Shown: positions 25,245-33,498 of the stretch, piece by piece
Position numbering within the stretch: position 1 is the first letter of the stretch
Layout: each line of letters starts with the position of its first letter
Assembly: GCF_017753665.1 (NCBI RefSeq)
Contig: NZ_CP072524.1
Location: forward strand, 2,356,001 to 2,420,000
Reading direction: 5' to 3'
From: Neisseria sicca
Lineage (GTDB): Bacteria; Pseudomonadota; Gammaproteobacteria; Burkholderiales; Neisseriaceae
DNA: 64,000 nucleotides
The notes under the pieces: model-generated
Databases searched by the model: none
What the model was told of the DNA's origin: nothing
Seen by the model: only the letters and a program-made list of their open reading frames with translations
Translations under genes and position numbers: made by a program

Positions 25245-26897
25245 TCATTCAGCTTTCTCCAGCAGTGCGAAGCCTTCCACTTTGTTTCTCGGTCTCGCGC
25301 CCTGCCAGATTTCCGTCCAACCTTGCGGCGCGTCGGTGTTTTTAGGCTGCTGCACCAGACGGTAGCGGCAGGCAGCGTCGTTGATATGGGGTTTCAATTC
25401 GCTGTATTGCGCCCAAGCGATACGGGCGCGGCGGTCTTCGGCGGCGATGCTGATACATTCGAGGTCGTCTGAAAGCCGTTGTTTCAGTTCGGGGGAGAGG
25501 GAGGCTTCCATTTGGAGGACGACGGGCGCATGACTTTTGGCGGCATCAAGCCACGGTAGGAACAGGGTCATCAGCAATGCCCACGCCAGCGTAACGCCTG
25601 CCGCCCAGTTGGTGACGGCTTGTCTGCCGCGGATGTTTTTACGGGTAATTGCCCACAGCCACAACGGGGTGAACAACAGGGCGACCGCCATCGGCATCGG
25701 GTCGATGTCAGGCGTGTAATACGGGCTGAAATAGGCGGCACGTTCGGCGAGTTTGGCAGGCCAGCCGTAGTTCATGGCGAAAAAGCCCGTCCACAGGAAG
25801 ATGGCGAAAAGACCGAACGACATGATGCCGAACCAGTTGATAAACGCCGCCGCGCCGCGCCGCAGTCCGTCCAGTTGAGCCGCGCCGAGCAGGGCGAGCG
25901 GGGGCAGCAGCCAAACGAGGTTGTCTTGTAGGCGTTGCGGGCTGACGGCGAGAATGCTGAGGACGATGAGGAACCATGAAATACACAATACGCTCCAGTT
26001 TTTTTCGCGGATGCGGGGACGGCTTAACGTCCATGCGGCGAGCGGCCACGCGGGCAGGGTAAACCAGAGCAGGTTTTTCAGGTAATAGAACAGGCTGAAG
26101 GTCGTCTGAAAATCACCCAAACCGCCGAATGCGCCGAGCGAATGATGTTGCAGCCAGAAGGAAAAGAGTTCGGGCTGTATTCTGGAGAAGATGAGCGGGT
26201 AAACCGTCAACAGCGGCAGTCCGATGGCAAACGCGCCGACCAGTGTCAGGTAATAGCGTTTGACGCGCCATTTCTCATCGAGCAGCAGGGCGGGTGCTAA
26301 AAACATCAGCGCGGCGGTCATCAGATAGCCCGATGAAAGCGACAGCAACGCCCAGCCGAAGCCCAGCAACAGGGAGGAGGTAATGACGCGGCGTTGCGCC
26401 AACGAAAAGCCGCACAATATCATGCCCGATGCGGCAAAGGCGACCGAAGCGGGGTTGAGGAAGTGCGCGACCGAGAGCAGCCCGATGCTGCCGATCAGGA
26501 TGAGGACGACGCTGCGCCCGTGGTGCCTGCCCAAAAAGTTGAATCCGGCAAAACCGCAGGCGGTCAGCCCGATAATCGTAAAGAAAACGCCCGCAAAACG
26601 CGCGGCATCATAAGCGTCCGCCGCCCAAGGCGACAACAGGTGTTTGAACGCCGCCGCCACCCACAAATAGACGGGCGGAATCTGAAAATCCGGCTGTCCC
26701 AACACATGGGCGACCAACGGCGTCGCGCCTGCGTCTAAGGCTTCGACGGCGGTAAAGACGGTGGGTTCGGCGGGATTCCACAAGTCGTGCGAAAACACGC
26801 CCGGCCACAGCCAGGCAAATGCCATCAGCAGCAAGAGCCAGGGTTTTTCATGGGTTTTGGCAGGTTGTCGCGGATCGGGCGGGGTGTAAGTGAGCAT
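25245..26897 (-). CDS. GT-C fold membrane glycosyltransferase (ArnT/PMT-like)
   Basis: 550 residues with about 11-12 membrane helices and a C-terminal periplasmic domain from about 460. The first periplasmic loop contains HDLWNPAEPTVFTAVEAL, matching the D/E-x-(D/E)PE catalytic loop of family 39/83 glycosyltransferases such as ArnT. These use polyprenyl-phosphate sugars as donors. The acceptor could be lipid A, LOS or protein, and cannot be told. The segment GDFQTTFSLF is encoded by an internal DUS. Monocistronic between two DUS hairpins. Confidence 0.82.
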   Translation of the reverse strand: MLTYTPPDPRQPAKTHEKPWLLLLMAFAWLWPGVFSHDLWNPAEPTVFTAVEALDAGATPLVAHVLGQPDFQIPPVYLWVAAAFKHLLSPWAADAYDAARFAGVFFTIIGLTACGFAGFNFLGRHHGRSVVLILIGSIGLLSVAHFLNPASVAFAASGMILCGFSLAQRRVITSSLLLGFGWALLSLSSGYLMTAALMFLAPALLLDEKWRVKRYYLTLVGAFAIGLPLLTVYPLIFSRIQPELFSFWLQHHSLGAFGGLGDFQTTFSLFYYLKNLLWFTLPAWPLAAWTLSRPRIREKNWSVLCISWFLIVLSILAVSPQRLQDNLVWLLPPLALLGAAQLDGLRRGAAAFINWFGIMSFGLFAIFLWTGFFAMNYGWPAKLAERAAYFSPYYTPDIDPMPMAVALLFTPLWLWAITRKNIRGRQAVTNWAAGVTLAWALLMTLFLPWLDAAKSHAPVVLQMEASLSPELKQRLSDDLECISIAAEDRRARIAWAQYSELKPHINDAACRYRLVQQPKNTDAPQGWTEIWQGARPRNKVEGFALLEKAE

Positions 26898-27018
26898 AGC
26901 TTTGAGGATGTTGAACGTATTTTCGTGTAGTTTAGCAAAGATTCGGCGGGAGGTCGTCTGAAAGGAGGGATTTGGTTTTTAATCTGGCGAAAATGCATTT
27001 TCAGACGACGTATAAAGC

Positions 27019-27050
27019 AAAAAAGACTGCATAAAATGCAGTCTTTTTAT
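27019..27050 (-). terminator. Terminator of rpmE
   Basis: AAAGACTGCAT, AAA loop, ATGCAGTCTTT with T/A runs on both sides. An efficient bidirectional rho-independent terminator 17 bases after the rpmE stop. Confidence 0.9.
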
Positions 27051-27066
27051 TTCAGTAGAGCGGCGA

Positions 27067-27282
27067 TTAGCGTTTGAACAGGTTGCCGAATTTGTTGTTG
27101 AATTTGTCCACGCGACCGGTGGTGTCGACGATTTTTTGAGTGCCGGTGTAGAACGGGTGGCACAAAGAGCAAACCTCGATGTTGAAGTTGTCTTTTTCCA
27201 GCGCGGATTTGGTGACGAATTTGTTACCGCAAGAGCAGGTAACGTTGATTTCGTGGTAATTAGGGTGGATACCTTGTTTCAT
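27067..27282 (-). CDS. rpmE: 50S ribosomal protein L31 (zinc-binding type)
   Basis: 71 residues from MKQGIHPNYHEINVTCSCGN. Cysteines 16, 18, 38 and 41 (CSC and CSLC) form the zinc site, so this is the zinc-containing L31 rather than the zinc-free paralogue made under zinc starvation. GGAAAC precedes the ATG. Single gene with its own terminator. Confidence 0.96.
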   Translation of the reverse strand: MKQGIHPNYHEINVTCSCGNKFVTKSALEKDNFNIEVCSLCHPFYTGTQKIVDTTGRVDKFNNKFGNLFKR

Positions 27283-27546
27283 TTTGTTTCCTTTCGGTTA
27301 AGCGGGCATAGGGGATGTACCTATGCTTCAGACAAGAGTCGGATTCTCGCTGTTTTTTTCTGTTCCGTCAAGAGGATATTGCCCGAGAGAGGTTGGTCGG
27401 CGTTGCTTTTGTGTTCTTGAAATGATGATTGGGATAATAAGATGCTGAATTATTTATCATATTGTTTATTTTGGTAATTTTTTGAGAATTTTTGCTTTAT
27501 TCTTGAACTTTGTGCAAAATAGGGGTCTGATGACAATATATTTGAA

Positions 27547-28080
27547 ATGAGGAACCGTATAGGGATGAAGGCAAGAGTAAATGGTTTGATTCTGCGAGTA
27601 ATCGGCGGTTTACTGCCGCCGTCTTATTGCAGCGTTTTGGGTTCGCCTGCTAAAAAAGTCCGTGGTTTTTTGGCAAAGAGAGTGTCGCCGCATATCGGCA
27701 AAAACGTCAATATCGAAAAAGGTGCGTATGTCATGCCGGATACGGTGATCGGCGATAACTCGGGTATCGGTGTTAATTGTGAAATATGCTATGGTTTGAC
27801 AATAGGCAATGATGTCATGATGGGGCCGGAATGTTTGTTTTATTCTAATAATCACAAGTTTAATCGTGAGACTTTGAAATATGAGGGCTATACGGAAGTC
27901 AATCCGATTGTGATTGAAGATGATGTGTGGATCGGACGGCGCGCGATTATTATGGGTGGTGTCCGGATAGGCAAAGGAGCGGTTATCGGCGCGGGGGCGG
28001 TAGTAACCAAAGATGTACCACCGTATTGCGTAGCTGCGGGGAATCCTGCGGTCATTAAAAAGAACCTATTGGAAGATTGA
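27547..28080 (+). CDS. Hexapeptide-repeat acyltransferase
   Basis: 177 residues. After a short helical N-terminus, left-handed beta-helix repeats run from about 55 (NIEKGAYVMPDTVIGDNSGIG) to the end (WIGRRAIIMGGVRIGKGAVIGAGAVVTKDV). The family His lies in SNNHKF. It resembles O-acetyltransferases of the maltose/nodulation/capsule type; the acceptor may be a surface glycan. An alternative ATG at 27565 exists and neither start has a clear ribosome site. The upstream gap (27283-27546) is AT-rich with no gene seen. Confidence 0.83.
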   Translation: MRNRIGMKARVNGLILRVIGGLLPPSYCSVLGSPAKKVRGFLAKRVSPHIGKNVNIEKGAYVMPDTVIGDNSGIGVNCEICYGLTIGNDVMMGPECLFYSNNHKFNRETLKYEGYTEVNPIVIEDDVWIGRRAIIMGGVRIGKGAVIGAGAVVTKDVPPYCVAAGNPAVIKKNLLED

Positions 28081-28111
28081 GTACAAACATCACTGCTTTC
28101 AATCAAATATC

Positions 28112-28151
28112 AAAAGGTCGTCTGAAAAATGATTTTCAGACGACCTTTTTT
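28112..28151. terminator. Bidirectional inverted DUS terminator
   Basis: AAAAGGTCGTCTGAAAA and TTTTCAGACGACCTTTT with a 3-base loop and T/A runs both sides. It serves the convergent acyltransferase and cysS genes. Confidence 0.88.
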
Positions 28152-28165
28152 CGTATCAAAGCAAA

Positions 28166-29587
28166 TTAGCCGCGCCGCCAAGTCGTACCGCCAGCGTTGT
28201 CTTCCAGAATGATTTTGTGTTCGTTCAGAAGATCGCGGATGCGGTCGGACTCTGCCCAGTTTTTATCCGCGCGCGCTTGTTTGCGCTGGGCGATTAAATC
28301 TTCGATTTCTTCGTTGGAGAGGCCGTCTGAAACCGCGCCGCCTTGCAGGAACTCGGTCGGATCGCGTTGCAGCAGGCCGATGATGCCGCCCAAAGCTTTT
28401 AGGCAGCCGGCGAGGTACGCATCATTGGTTTTATTCACTTCGCCTGCCAGCTCAAACAATACGGCAACCGCTTCGACCGTACCGAAATCGTCGTTCATGG
28501 CAGCGTAGAAACGGCGGGTGTAGTCGTTGGCGTTTTCAGATAAGTCAAACTCAGCCGCTGGTGTGTTTTTCAACGTGGTGTACAGACGGGTCAGCGCACC
28601 TTTTGCATCGTCCAAATGCGCATCCGAGTAGTTCAGTGGGCTGCGGTAGTGGGCGCGCAGGATGAAGAAACGCACGACTTCAGGGTCGTATTGTTTCAAT
28701 ACTTCGCGGATGGTGAAGAAGTTACCCAACGATTTGGACATTTTTTCGCCGTCCACACGGATGAAGCCGTTGTGCAGCCAGTATTTAACGTGGCTGGCGA
28801 TGCTTTGGCCGTGGTGAGTTTGCGCGTGGTCGTGGCCGCAGGTATGACCGCTGGCACCGACGCTTTGGGCGATTTCGTTTTCATGGTGCGGGAACTGCAA
28901 GTCCGCGCCGCCGCCATGGATGTCGAAAGTATCGCCGAACAGGTTTTCACTCATGGCAGAGCATTCGATGTGCCAACCCGGACGGCCGTTGCCCCAAGGG
29001 CTTTCCCATGCCGGTTCGCCTGCTTTGGCCGCTTTCCACAATACAAAATCAAGCGGATCGCGTTTGAAACCATCCACTTCCACACGCTCGCCTGCGCGCA
29101 GGTCGTCCAACGATTTGCCCGACAATTGTCCGTAAGCGGCAAACTCGCGCACGGCGTAGTAAACGTCGCCGTTTGCGGCAGGGTATGCCTTACCGTTTTG
29201 AATCAGGGCTTCAATCATGGCAATCATTTGCGGGATATTTTCCGTTGCCTTCGGCTCGATGTCGGGACGCAACACGCCCAAAGCATCGGCATCTTCATGC
29301 ATAGCCTGAATGAAACGCGCGGTCAGTTCACCAATGGTTTCGCCGTTTTCAGCCGCACGGGCGATGATTTTGTCGTCTATGTCGGTAATGTTGCGCACAT
29401 AAGTGAGCGGATAGCCGCACTCGCGCAGCCAACGGGCAATCATGTCGAACACAACCATCACACGGGCATGGCCTAAGTGGCAATAGTCGTAAACGGTCAT
29501 GCCGCAAACGTACATGCGCACGTTTTTAGGGTCGATGGGGATGAAAGGTTCTTTTTGACGGGTCAGGGTGTTGTAGATGGTGGTCAT
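28166..29587 (-). CDS. cysS: Cysteinyl-tRNA synthetase
   Basis: 473 residues from MTTIYNTLTRQKEPFIP. HIGH-type motif is CHLGHARVMV, KMSKS is GEKMSKSLGNF, and zinc-binding Cys/His include the CGMTVYD site and ECSAMSE. The ATG at 29585-29587 overlaps the stop of the upstream nuclease-like gene (ATGA). An in-frame ATG at 29617 would add MDDYRKFKYP but would overlap that gene by over 30 bases. The overlap makes expression of this essential enzyme partly dependent on the accessory module upstream. Confidence 0.96.
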   Translation of the reverse strand: MTTIYNTLTRQKEPFIPIDPKNVRMYVCGMTVYDYCHLGHARVMVVFDMIARWLRECGYPLTYVRNITDIDDKIIARAAENGETIGELTARFIQAMHEDADALGVLRPDIEPKATENIPQMIAMIEALIQNGKAYPAANGDVYYAVREFAAYGQLSGKSLDDLRAGERVEVDGFKRDPLDFVLWKAAKAGEPAWESPWGNGRPGWHIECSAMSENLFGDTFDIHGGGADLQFPHHENEIAQSVGASGHTCGHDHAQTHHGQSIASHVKYWLHNGFIRVDGEKMSKSLGNFFTIREVLKQYDPEVVRFFILRAHYRSPLNYSDAHLDDAKGALTRLYTTLKNTPAAEFDLSENANDYTRRFYAAMNDDFGTVEAVAVLFELAGEVNKTNDAYLAGCLKALGGIIGLLQRDPTEFLQGGAVSDGLSNEEIEDLIAQRKQARADKNWAESDRIRDLLNEHKIILEDNAGGTTWRRG

Positions 29588-30099
29588 GGGGTATTTGAAC
29601 TTTCTGTAATCGTCCAAGGAACATACTTTTGGTTTAAGCAGGTTGAGATAACAACATGAGGATCAATAGCTTTCAATAACCTTTTTAATTTATCCTTTAA
29701 GTCCGACAAATTATAGATTTGACGTATTCCGTCTGGCTGCTCTATGTGTAAAACGATACGGATGTTTTTACATTTTAGGGATTCTTCAGCAAAGTTTTTT
29801 TCAATAGGATTATTTGCTTTAAATTTTGCTGAAACAATGCCCGCAAGCGTATCTTTTACTTTTAAAGCAATTTCCTGTTCTAAAGGCAGCTTTTCCGGAT
29901 TACGCTGCCCAATTCTAAAATCTTTAATTTCACAAAGCCATAGTGTTTGATTTGCTTCGATTGCGATAAAGTCTATGGCTTTATTGCCTGTTGAACATTT
30001 ATTTTCAAACTGTTTACGGTAGTGTGACCATTCATCGTATTTTGAGGTGATGCAATGTTCAGGAAATTCAAATTTCAATGAACCTTCGGTAATTGTCAT
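29584..30099 (-). CDS. Small PD-(D/E)XK nuclease-like protein
   Basis: 171 residues. KAIDFIAIE (Asp43) followed by LWLCEIKDFR (Glu57, Lys59) fits the D...ExK core of PD-(D/E)XK nucleases: hydrophobic strand, acid, second strand, ExK. The rest is helical and charged, with no membrane segment. It starts 10 bases after the AAA ATPase stop and overlaps cysS by 4 bases. The pairing with an OLD/RecF-like ATPase resembles two-gene phage-defence modules in layout. I do not recognise a named family; the nuclease call rests on the motif only. Confidence 0.68.
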   Translation of the reverse strand: MTITEGSLKFEFPEHCITSKYDEWSHYRKQFENKCSTGNKAIDFIAIEANQTLWLCEIKDFRIGQRNPEKLPLEQEIALKVKDTLAGIVSAKFKANNPIEKNFAEESLKCKNIRIVLHIEQPDGIRQIYNLSDLKDKLKRLLKAIDPHVVISTCLNQKYVPWTITESSNTP

Positions 30100-30109
30100 T
30101 TGTTTTCCC

Positions 30110-31156
30110 TTAAATATCTAGATATCTTTCTGATTGTGCAAGATTTTCATTAAGAGCGACAATGGTTGATAAATCAGTTGTATCGTCGGCTTGTTCCAGT
30201 TTTACATCACCTTCACTTGCAATCAATGAAAAATAACGGCTTGATATGTTTTTCTCCTTTACTTTGAGGATCTCAAGCTCTCTCAATAAAAATAAAGAGT
30301 GTGTCGCAATGAAGACTTGAATGCCTTGTTGAGATAAAGACCAAATAATACGGGCAGCCACTTTGATCAATTTAGGATTCAGATTAGCTTCCGGTTCATC
30401 CCAAAATAGATAGCCTTTATCTAGCAATGCCCCTGTTGCGATTAACCGGGCAATCATGACAAATTTCCGCAAACCCTCTGCTACCAAAGGTGCTTCAATC
30501 TTACCGCCCGTATTTGTCAGCGATAGATAAAACCTTCCTTGTTCTTCAGATACTTTTCCTCCCATTGCGTTCTCAAGAGGTTCAAGTAATTCTCGAATTT
30601 TGGTTTCTCTGGGACCTTTGGCAAGCGGGTGATTTAATTGCATACAGGTATCAAACCAAGTTTCTTCGAAAGGGATGCTTTGGTTTTGATACAAAGAAGT
30701 GAACCAAGGGCAAAGTGTAATTAATTCACGGCTGGGTAAAAAGATAGGCGTCGGAGTATGTTCACTTTCTTTCAGCCCGATACTTTCGATATTGACTTGC
30801 GATGATGAATTGCTGGAAAAATTCAGCCTACTATGCGTAGTACCGTTTTGCAGTTTTAAAACAATTTCCGTACGTCCACGCCCCTGCAAACGTTTGCTCA
30901 ACCTGCCCAAGGAATCGGGACGGAAAACATTCAGTAATTTATCGGCAAAACTTTTTTGCAATTCTGTTTTCAGTAATCTGTTTTTGGTGTTAGATGTTAC
31001 TTCTAGCAGGCTGTATAAAATTTTTAACAAATGTGTTTTGCCACAACCGTTTTCGGCAACAATAACATTGAGATTTTCAGAAAATTCAAAAGTATCGTTT
31101 GGAAGAACGGTAAAGTTCGTCAACTCAAGCGACTGGATATATTGGTTAGATGACAT
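30110..31156 (-). CDS. AAA ATPase of the ABC/OLD-like (AAA_15/21) class
   Basis: 348 residues. Walker A is AENGCGKT at 34-41 after a RecF-type strand (SLELTNFTVLPNDTFEF). The signature-like LVAEGLRKFVMIARL is near 225, Walker B and D-loop GYLFWDEPEANLNP near 245-258, and the H-loop FIATHSLFLLRELE near 280. No coiled-coil arm and no TOPRIM domain, so it is a stand-alone ATPase like those partnered with small effectors (compare PtuA, AriA). GC is about 38% in a sampled line versus about 70% in obg next door, which suggests recent transfer. The following nuclease-like gene is almost certainly its partner. Confidence 0.88.
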   Translation of the reverse strand: MSSNQYIQSLELTNFTVLPNDTFEFSENLNVIVAENGCGKTHLLKILYSLLEVTSNTKNRLLKTELQKSFADKLLNVFRPDSLGRLSKRLQGRGRTEIVLKLQNGTTHSRLNFSSNSSSQVNIESIGLKESEHTPTPIFLPSRELITLCPWFTSLYQNQSIPFEETWFDTCMQLNHPLAKGPRETKIRELLEPLENAMGGKVSEEQGRFYLSLTNTGGKIEAPLVAEGLRKFVMIARLIATGALLDKGYLFWDEPEANLNPKLIKVAARIIWSLSQQGIQVFIATHSLFLLRELEILKVKEKNISSRYFSLIASEGDVKLEQADDTTDLSTIVALNENLAQSERYLDI

Positions 31157-31239
31157 TTTTAATCCATTTCAATCTTGCTTTAAGATTGTTTCAGACAACC
31201 TTTTTGTAGAACAAATATCGTCTGAAACCTTTTCTTTTT

Positions 31240-32394
31240 TCACTCCGGTTTAAACACACCTGTATCCGTTTTAGGCTGCTGCTCGGCAATCTCGGTATTT
31301 ACCGCTGCCTGCTCCGCCTCCGCTTTTTCAGCTTCGATACGTTTTTTCTCGGCCAGGTATTGGTTGATTTGGTGTACCAACTCCTGCGTGCCTTGGTGGG
31401 TCAGCGCGCTGATTTGGAAGAGGCGCGGGGTTTCCATGTCGAATTGGAAGCGGTCGTCTGGTTTCAGGTAGTGCCAGCCGATGGCTTCGAGGAAGGCGGC
31501 GGTGCGCGCTTGGGCTTCTTCTTCGTCGAGCATATCAAGTTTGTTCAGCACCAGCCAGCGCGGTTTGCCGTAAAGTTCTTCGTCGTATTTGCGCAATTCG
31601 TTGATGATGGCGAGTGCTTCTTCGGCGGGGTTGACGGTTTCGTCGAAGGGTGCCAAATCGACGACGTGCAGCAGCAGGCCGGTGCGCGATAAGTGTTTGA
31701 GGAAGCGGTGGCCGAGACCTGCGCCTTCTGCCGCGCCTTCAATCAGACCGGGGATGTCTGCCATGACGAAGCTGTGATTTTCGTCGATACGCACGACGCC
31801 TAAGTTCGGGTGCAGGGTGGTGAAGGGGTAGTTGGCGATTTTGGGACGTGCGGCGGATACGGCGGTAATCAGGGTGGATTTACCGGCGTTGGGCATGCCT
31901 AATAAGCCGACATCGGCGAAGACTTTGAGTTCGAGTTGCAGGGAACGGGTTTCGCCTTCTTCGCCGGGCGTGGATTGTTTCGGGGCGCGGTTGACGGAGG
32001 ATTTGAAGTGGATATTGCCCAAGCCGCCTTTGCCGCCCTTGGCGAGGCAGACGCGCTGGCCGTGGTGGGTGAGGTCGGCGACGATTTCGTCGGTGTCGAG
32101 GTCGCGGATAAGGGTGCCGACGGGCATTTTGAGGACGATGTCGTCCGCACCTGCGCCGTAGCGGTCGGAGCCGTGGCCTTTTTCGCCGTTTTTGGCTTGG
32201 TAGCGTTTGACGAAGCGGTATTCGACGAGGGTGTTGGTGTTTTCGTCGGCTTCTGCCCAGACGCTGCCGCCTTTGCCACCGTCGCCGCCGTCAGGACCGC
32301 CGCGCGGTACGAATTTTTCGCGGCGGAAACTGGTTGCGCCATTACCGCCTTTGCCTGCGGCGACTTCGATTTTTGCTTCGTCGATGAATTTCAT
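31240..32394 (-). CDS. obg: Obg-family GTPase (ObgE/CgtA)
   Basis: 384 residues: glycine-rich Obg domain 1-158 (FIDEAKIEVAAGKGGNG start), then the G domain with GMPNAGKST (G1), DIPGL (G3) and NKLDM (G4). The C-terminus is a charged variable tail ending FKPE. Obg binds the 50S subunit and links ribosome assembly to stress signalling. A DUS pair lies just upstream; the gene reads toward the ATPase module, with 83 bases between. Confidence 0.96.
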   Translation of the reverse strand: MKFIDEAKIEVAAGKGGNGATSFRREKFVPRGGPDGGDGGKGGSVWAEADENTNTLVEYRFVKRYQAKNGEKGHGSDRYGAGADDIVLKMPVGTLIRDLDTDEIVADLTHHGQRVCLAKGGKGGLGNIHFKSSVNRAPKQSTPGEEGETRSLQLELKVFADVGLLGMPNAGKSTLITAVSAARPKIANYPFTTLHPNLGVVRIDENHSFVMADIPGLIEGAAEGAGLGHRFLKHLSRTGLLLHVVDLAPFDETVNPAEEALAIINELRKYDEELYGKPRWLVLNKLDMLDEEEAQARTAAFLEAIGWHYLKPDDRFQFDMETPRLFQISALTHQGTQELVHQINQYLAEKKRIEAEKAEAEQAAVNTEIAEQQPKTDTGVFKPE

Positions 32395-32415
32395 GGTGTT
32401 CTCTTGTATTTTGGG

Positions 32416-32451
32416 TTTCAGACGACCTTTTGTGTCGGAGGTCGTCTGAAA
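32416..32451. repeat. Inverted DUS pair upstream of obg
   Basis: TTTCAGACGACC and GGTCGTCTGAAA in outward orientation, separated by 12 bases. It lies 22 bases before the obg start, in the leader, not at a gene end. Confidence 0.6.
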
Positions 32452-32538
32452 AAATGGGAATGGGGGATATTATAAGGGATATGGGGGATGTGCGCCCGTT
32501 TCTCTGTCCTGCTTGGTTTTTTGCCTGATGTTTTGTGA

Positions 32539-32577
32539 AAACAGCCGTCCTGAAATCGCGGTTTCGGACGGCTGTTT
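32539..32577 (-). terminator. Terminator of dsbA
   Basis: AAACAGCCGTCC and GGACGGCTGTTT form a 12-bp stem 12 bases after the dsbA stop. The arms look like decayed GCCGTCTGAA-type DUS copies (GCCGTCCTGAAA with one extra C). Confidence 0.82.
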
Positions 32578-32589
32578 GCTTTTTTGGGA

Positions 32590-33288
32590 TTATTTGGCAG
32601 TTTTTTGTTCTTCGCGTACTTTGTCTGCAAGCAGGTCTATGGTTTTCATACCTGATTCCCAGTCGGCAAATTCGACTTTGTATTTGCCGCCGACAATGAC
32701 GGTAGGCGTGCCGTCAATTTTGTAGGTGTTGGTCAGCTCTGCCATTTTGTCTGCGCGGGTTTGGCTTTCGGGGGATTCGTAGGCGGCGAGGACTTTTTTG
32801 CCGTCAAAAGCGGTTTGCTCGGCCAACCATTTTTTGAGGGTTTCAGGGTCTTGCAGTTTGACTTTCTGATTAACCATAGCATCAAAGATATGGCTGTTTG
32901 CAATGTCTTTGGTGTCTGCGACCGCCATATCGACGGCGGCAGCAAGGCGCGCCAACGGTTTCATCTCATCGCCCCAAACAACGTGTTCAGTACGAAGGTA
33001 GGTGTCGTCTTTGAAGGTTTTGGCGTGTTTGCTTAAAACGGGCTCGAGGTGGGCGCAGTGTGGACAGAAGTAGCCGAAAAATTCGAGGACTTCGACTTTA
33101 CCTGCCTGCTGTTGGGGAATAGGTGTGCTGAGTGTGGTGTAGTTAAGCCCCTCAACTAAAGCGACAGGTGCAGCGGAAGCTGCTGAGGCTGCGGGCGCGC
33201 TGTCGGCAGGGACGCTGGTTTGGGCTTTGTTGTCGCAGGCGGTCAGGGCAAGCAGGGCGGCGGTAAGCGCCAAGGCTTTCAGTTTCAT
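32590..33288 (-). CDS. dsbA: Thiol:disulfide interchange lipoprotein DsbA
   Basis: 232 residues. The signal peptide ends in lipobox LTAC (Cys18), so it is a lipoprotein like meningococcal DsbA1/DsbA2. An Ala/Pro/Ser linker runs to about 40. The thioredoxin fold has active site CPHC (FFGYFCPHCAHLEP) and cis-Pro loop DGTPTVIV. It introduces disulfides into periplasmic proteins; pilin and LptD are likely clients. Single gene; the promoter shares the gap with murJ, which is divergent. Confidence 0.93.
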   Translation of the reverse strand: MKLKALALTAALLALTACDNKAQTSVPADSAPAASAASAAPVALVEGLNYTTLSTPIPQQQAGKVEVLEFFGYFCPHCAHLEPVLSKHAKTFKDDTYLRTEHVVWGDEMKPLARLAAAVDMAVADTKDIANSHIFDAMVNQKVKLQDPETLKKWLAEQTAFDGKKVLAAYESPESQTRADKMAELTNTYKIDGTPTVIVGGKYKVEFADWESGMKTIDLLADKVREEQKTAK

Positions 33289-33498
33289 GTTTATTCCGTG
33301 ATAGTTTGGTTAAATGGGAGATTTTATTGCATTTTGGCGGTTTGATATATGGTTTGATGTGAAAAAGACGGTTTCATGTAGGGAAATGATGGTTTCAGGC
33401 GATGTTGAAAGAGGTCGTCTGAAAAAAGTGTTCTGTTCAATTCTGTCGTACAATACGCGCTTTCAGACGACGTCTGGACTTTTGAAGGAATAAAACGG

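Noticed and set aside
27136..27420. 94-codon frame antisense to rpmE
   Set aside because: It is the shadow of rpmE and its leader with no independent support.
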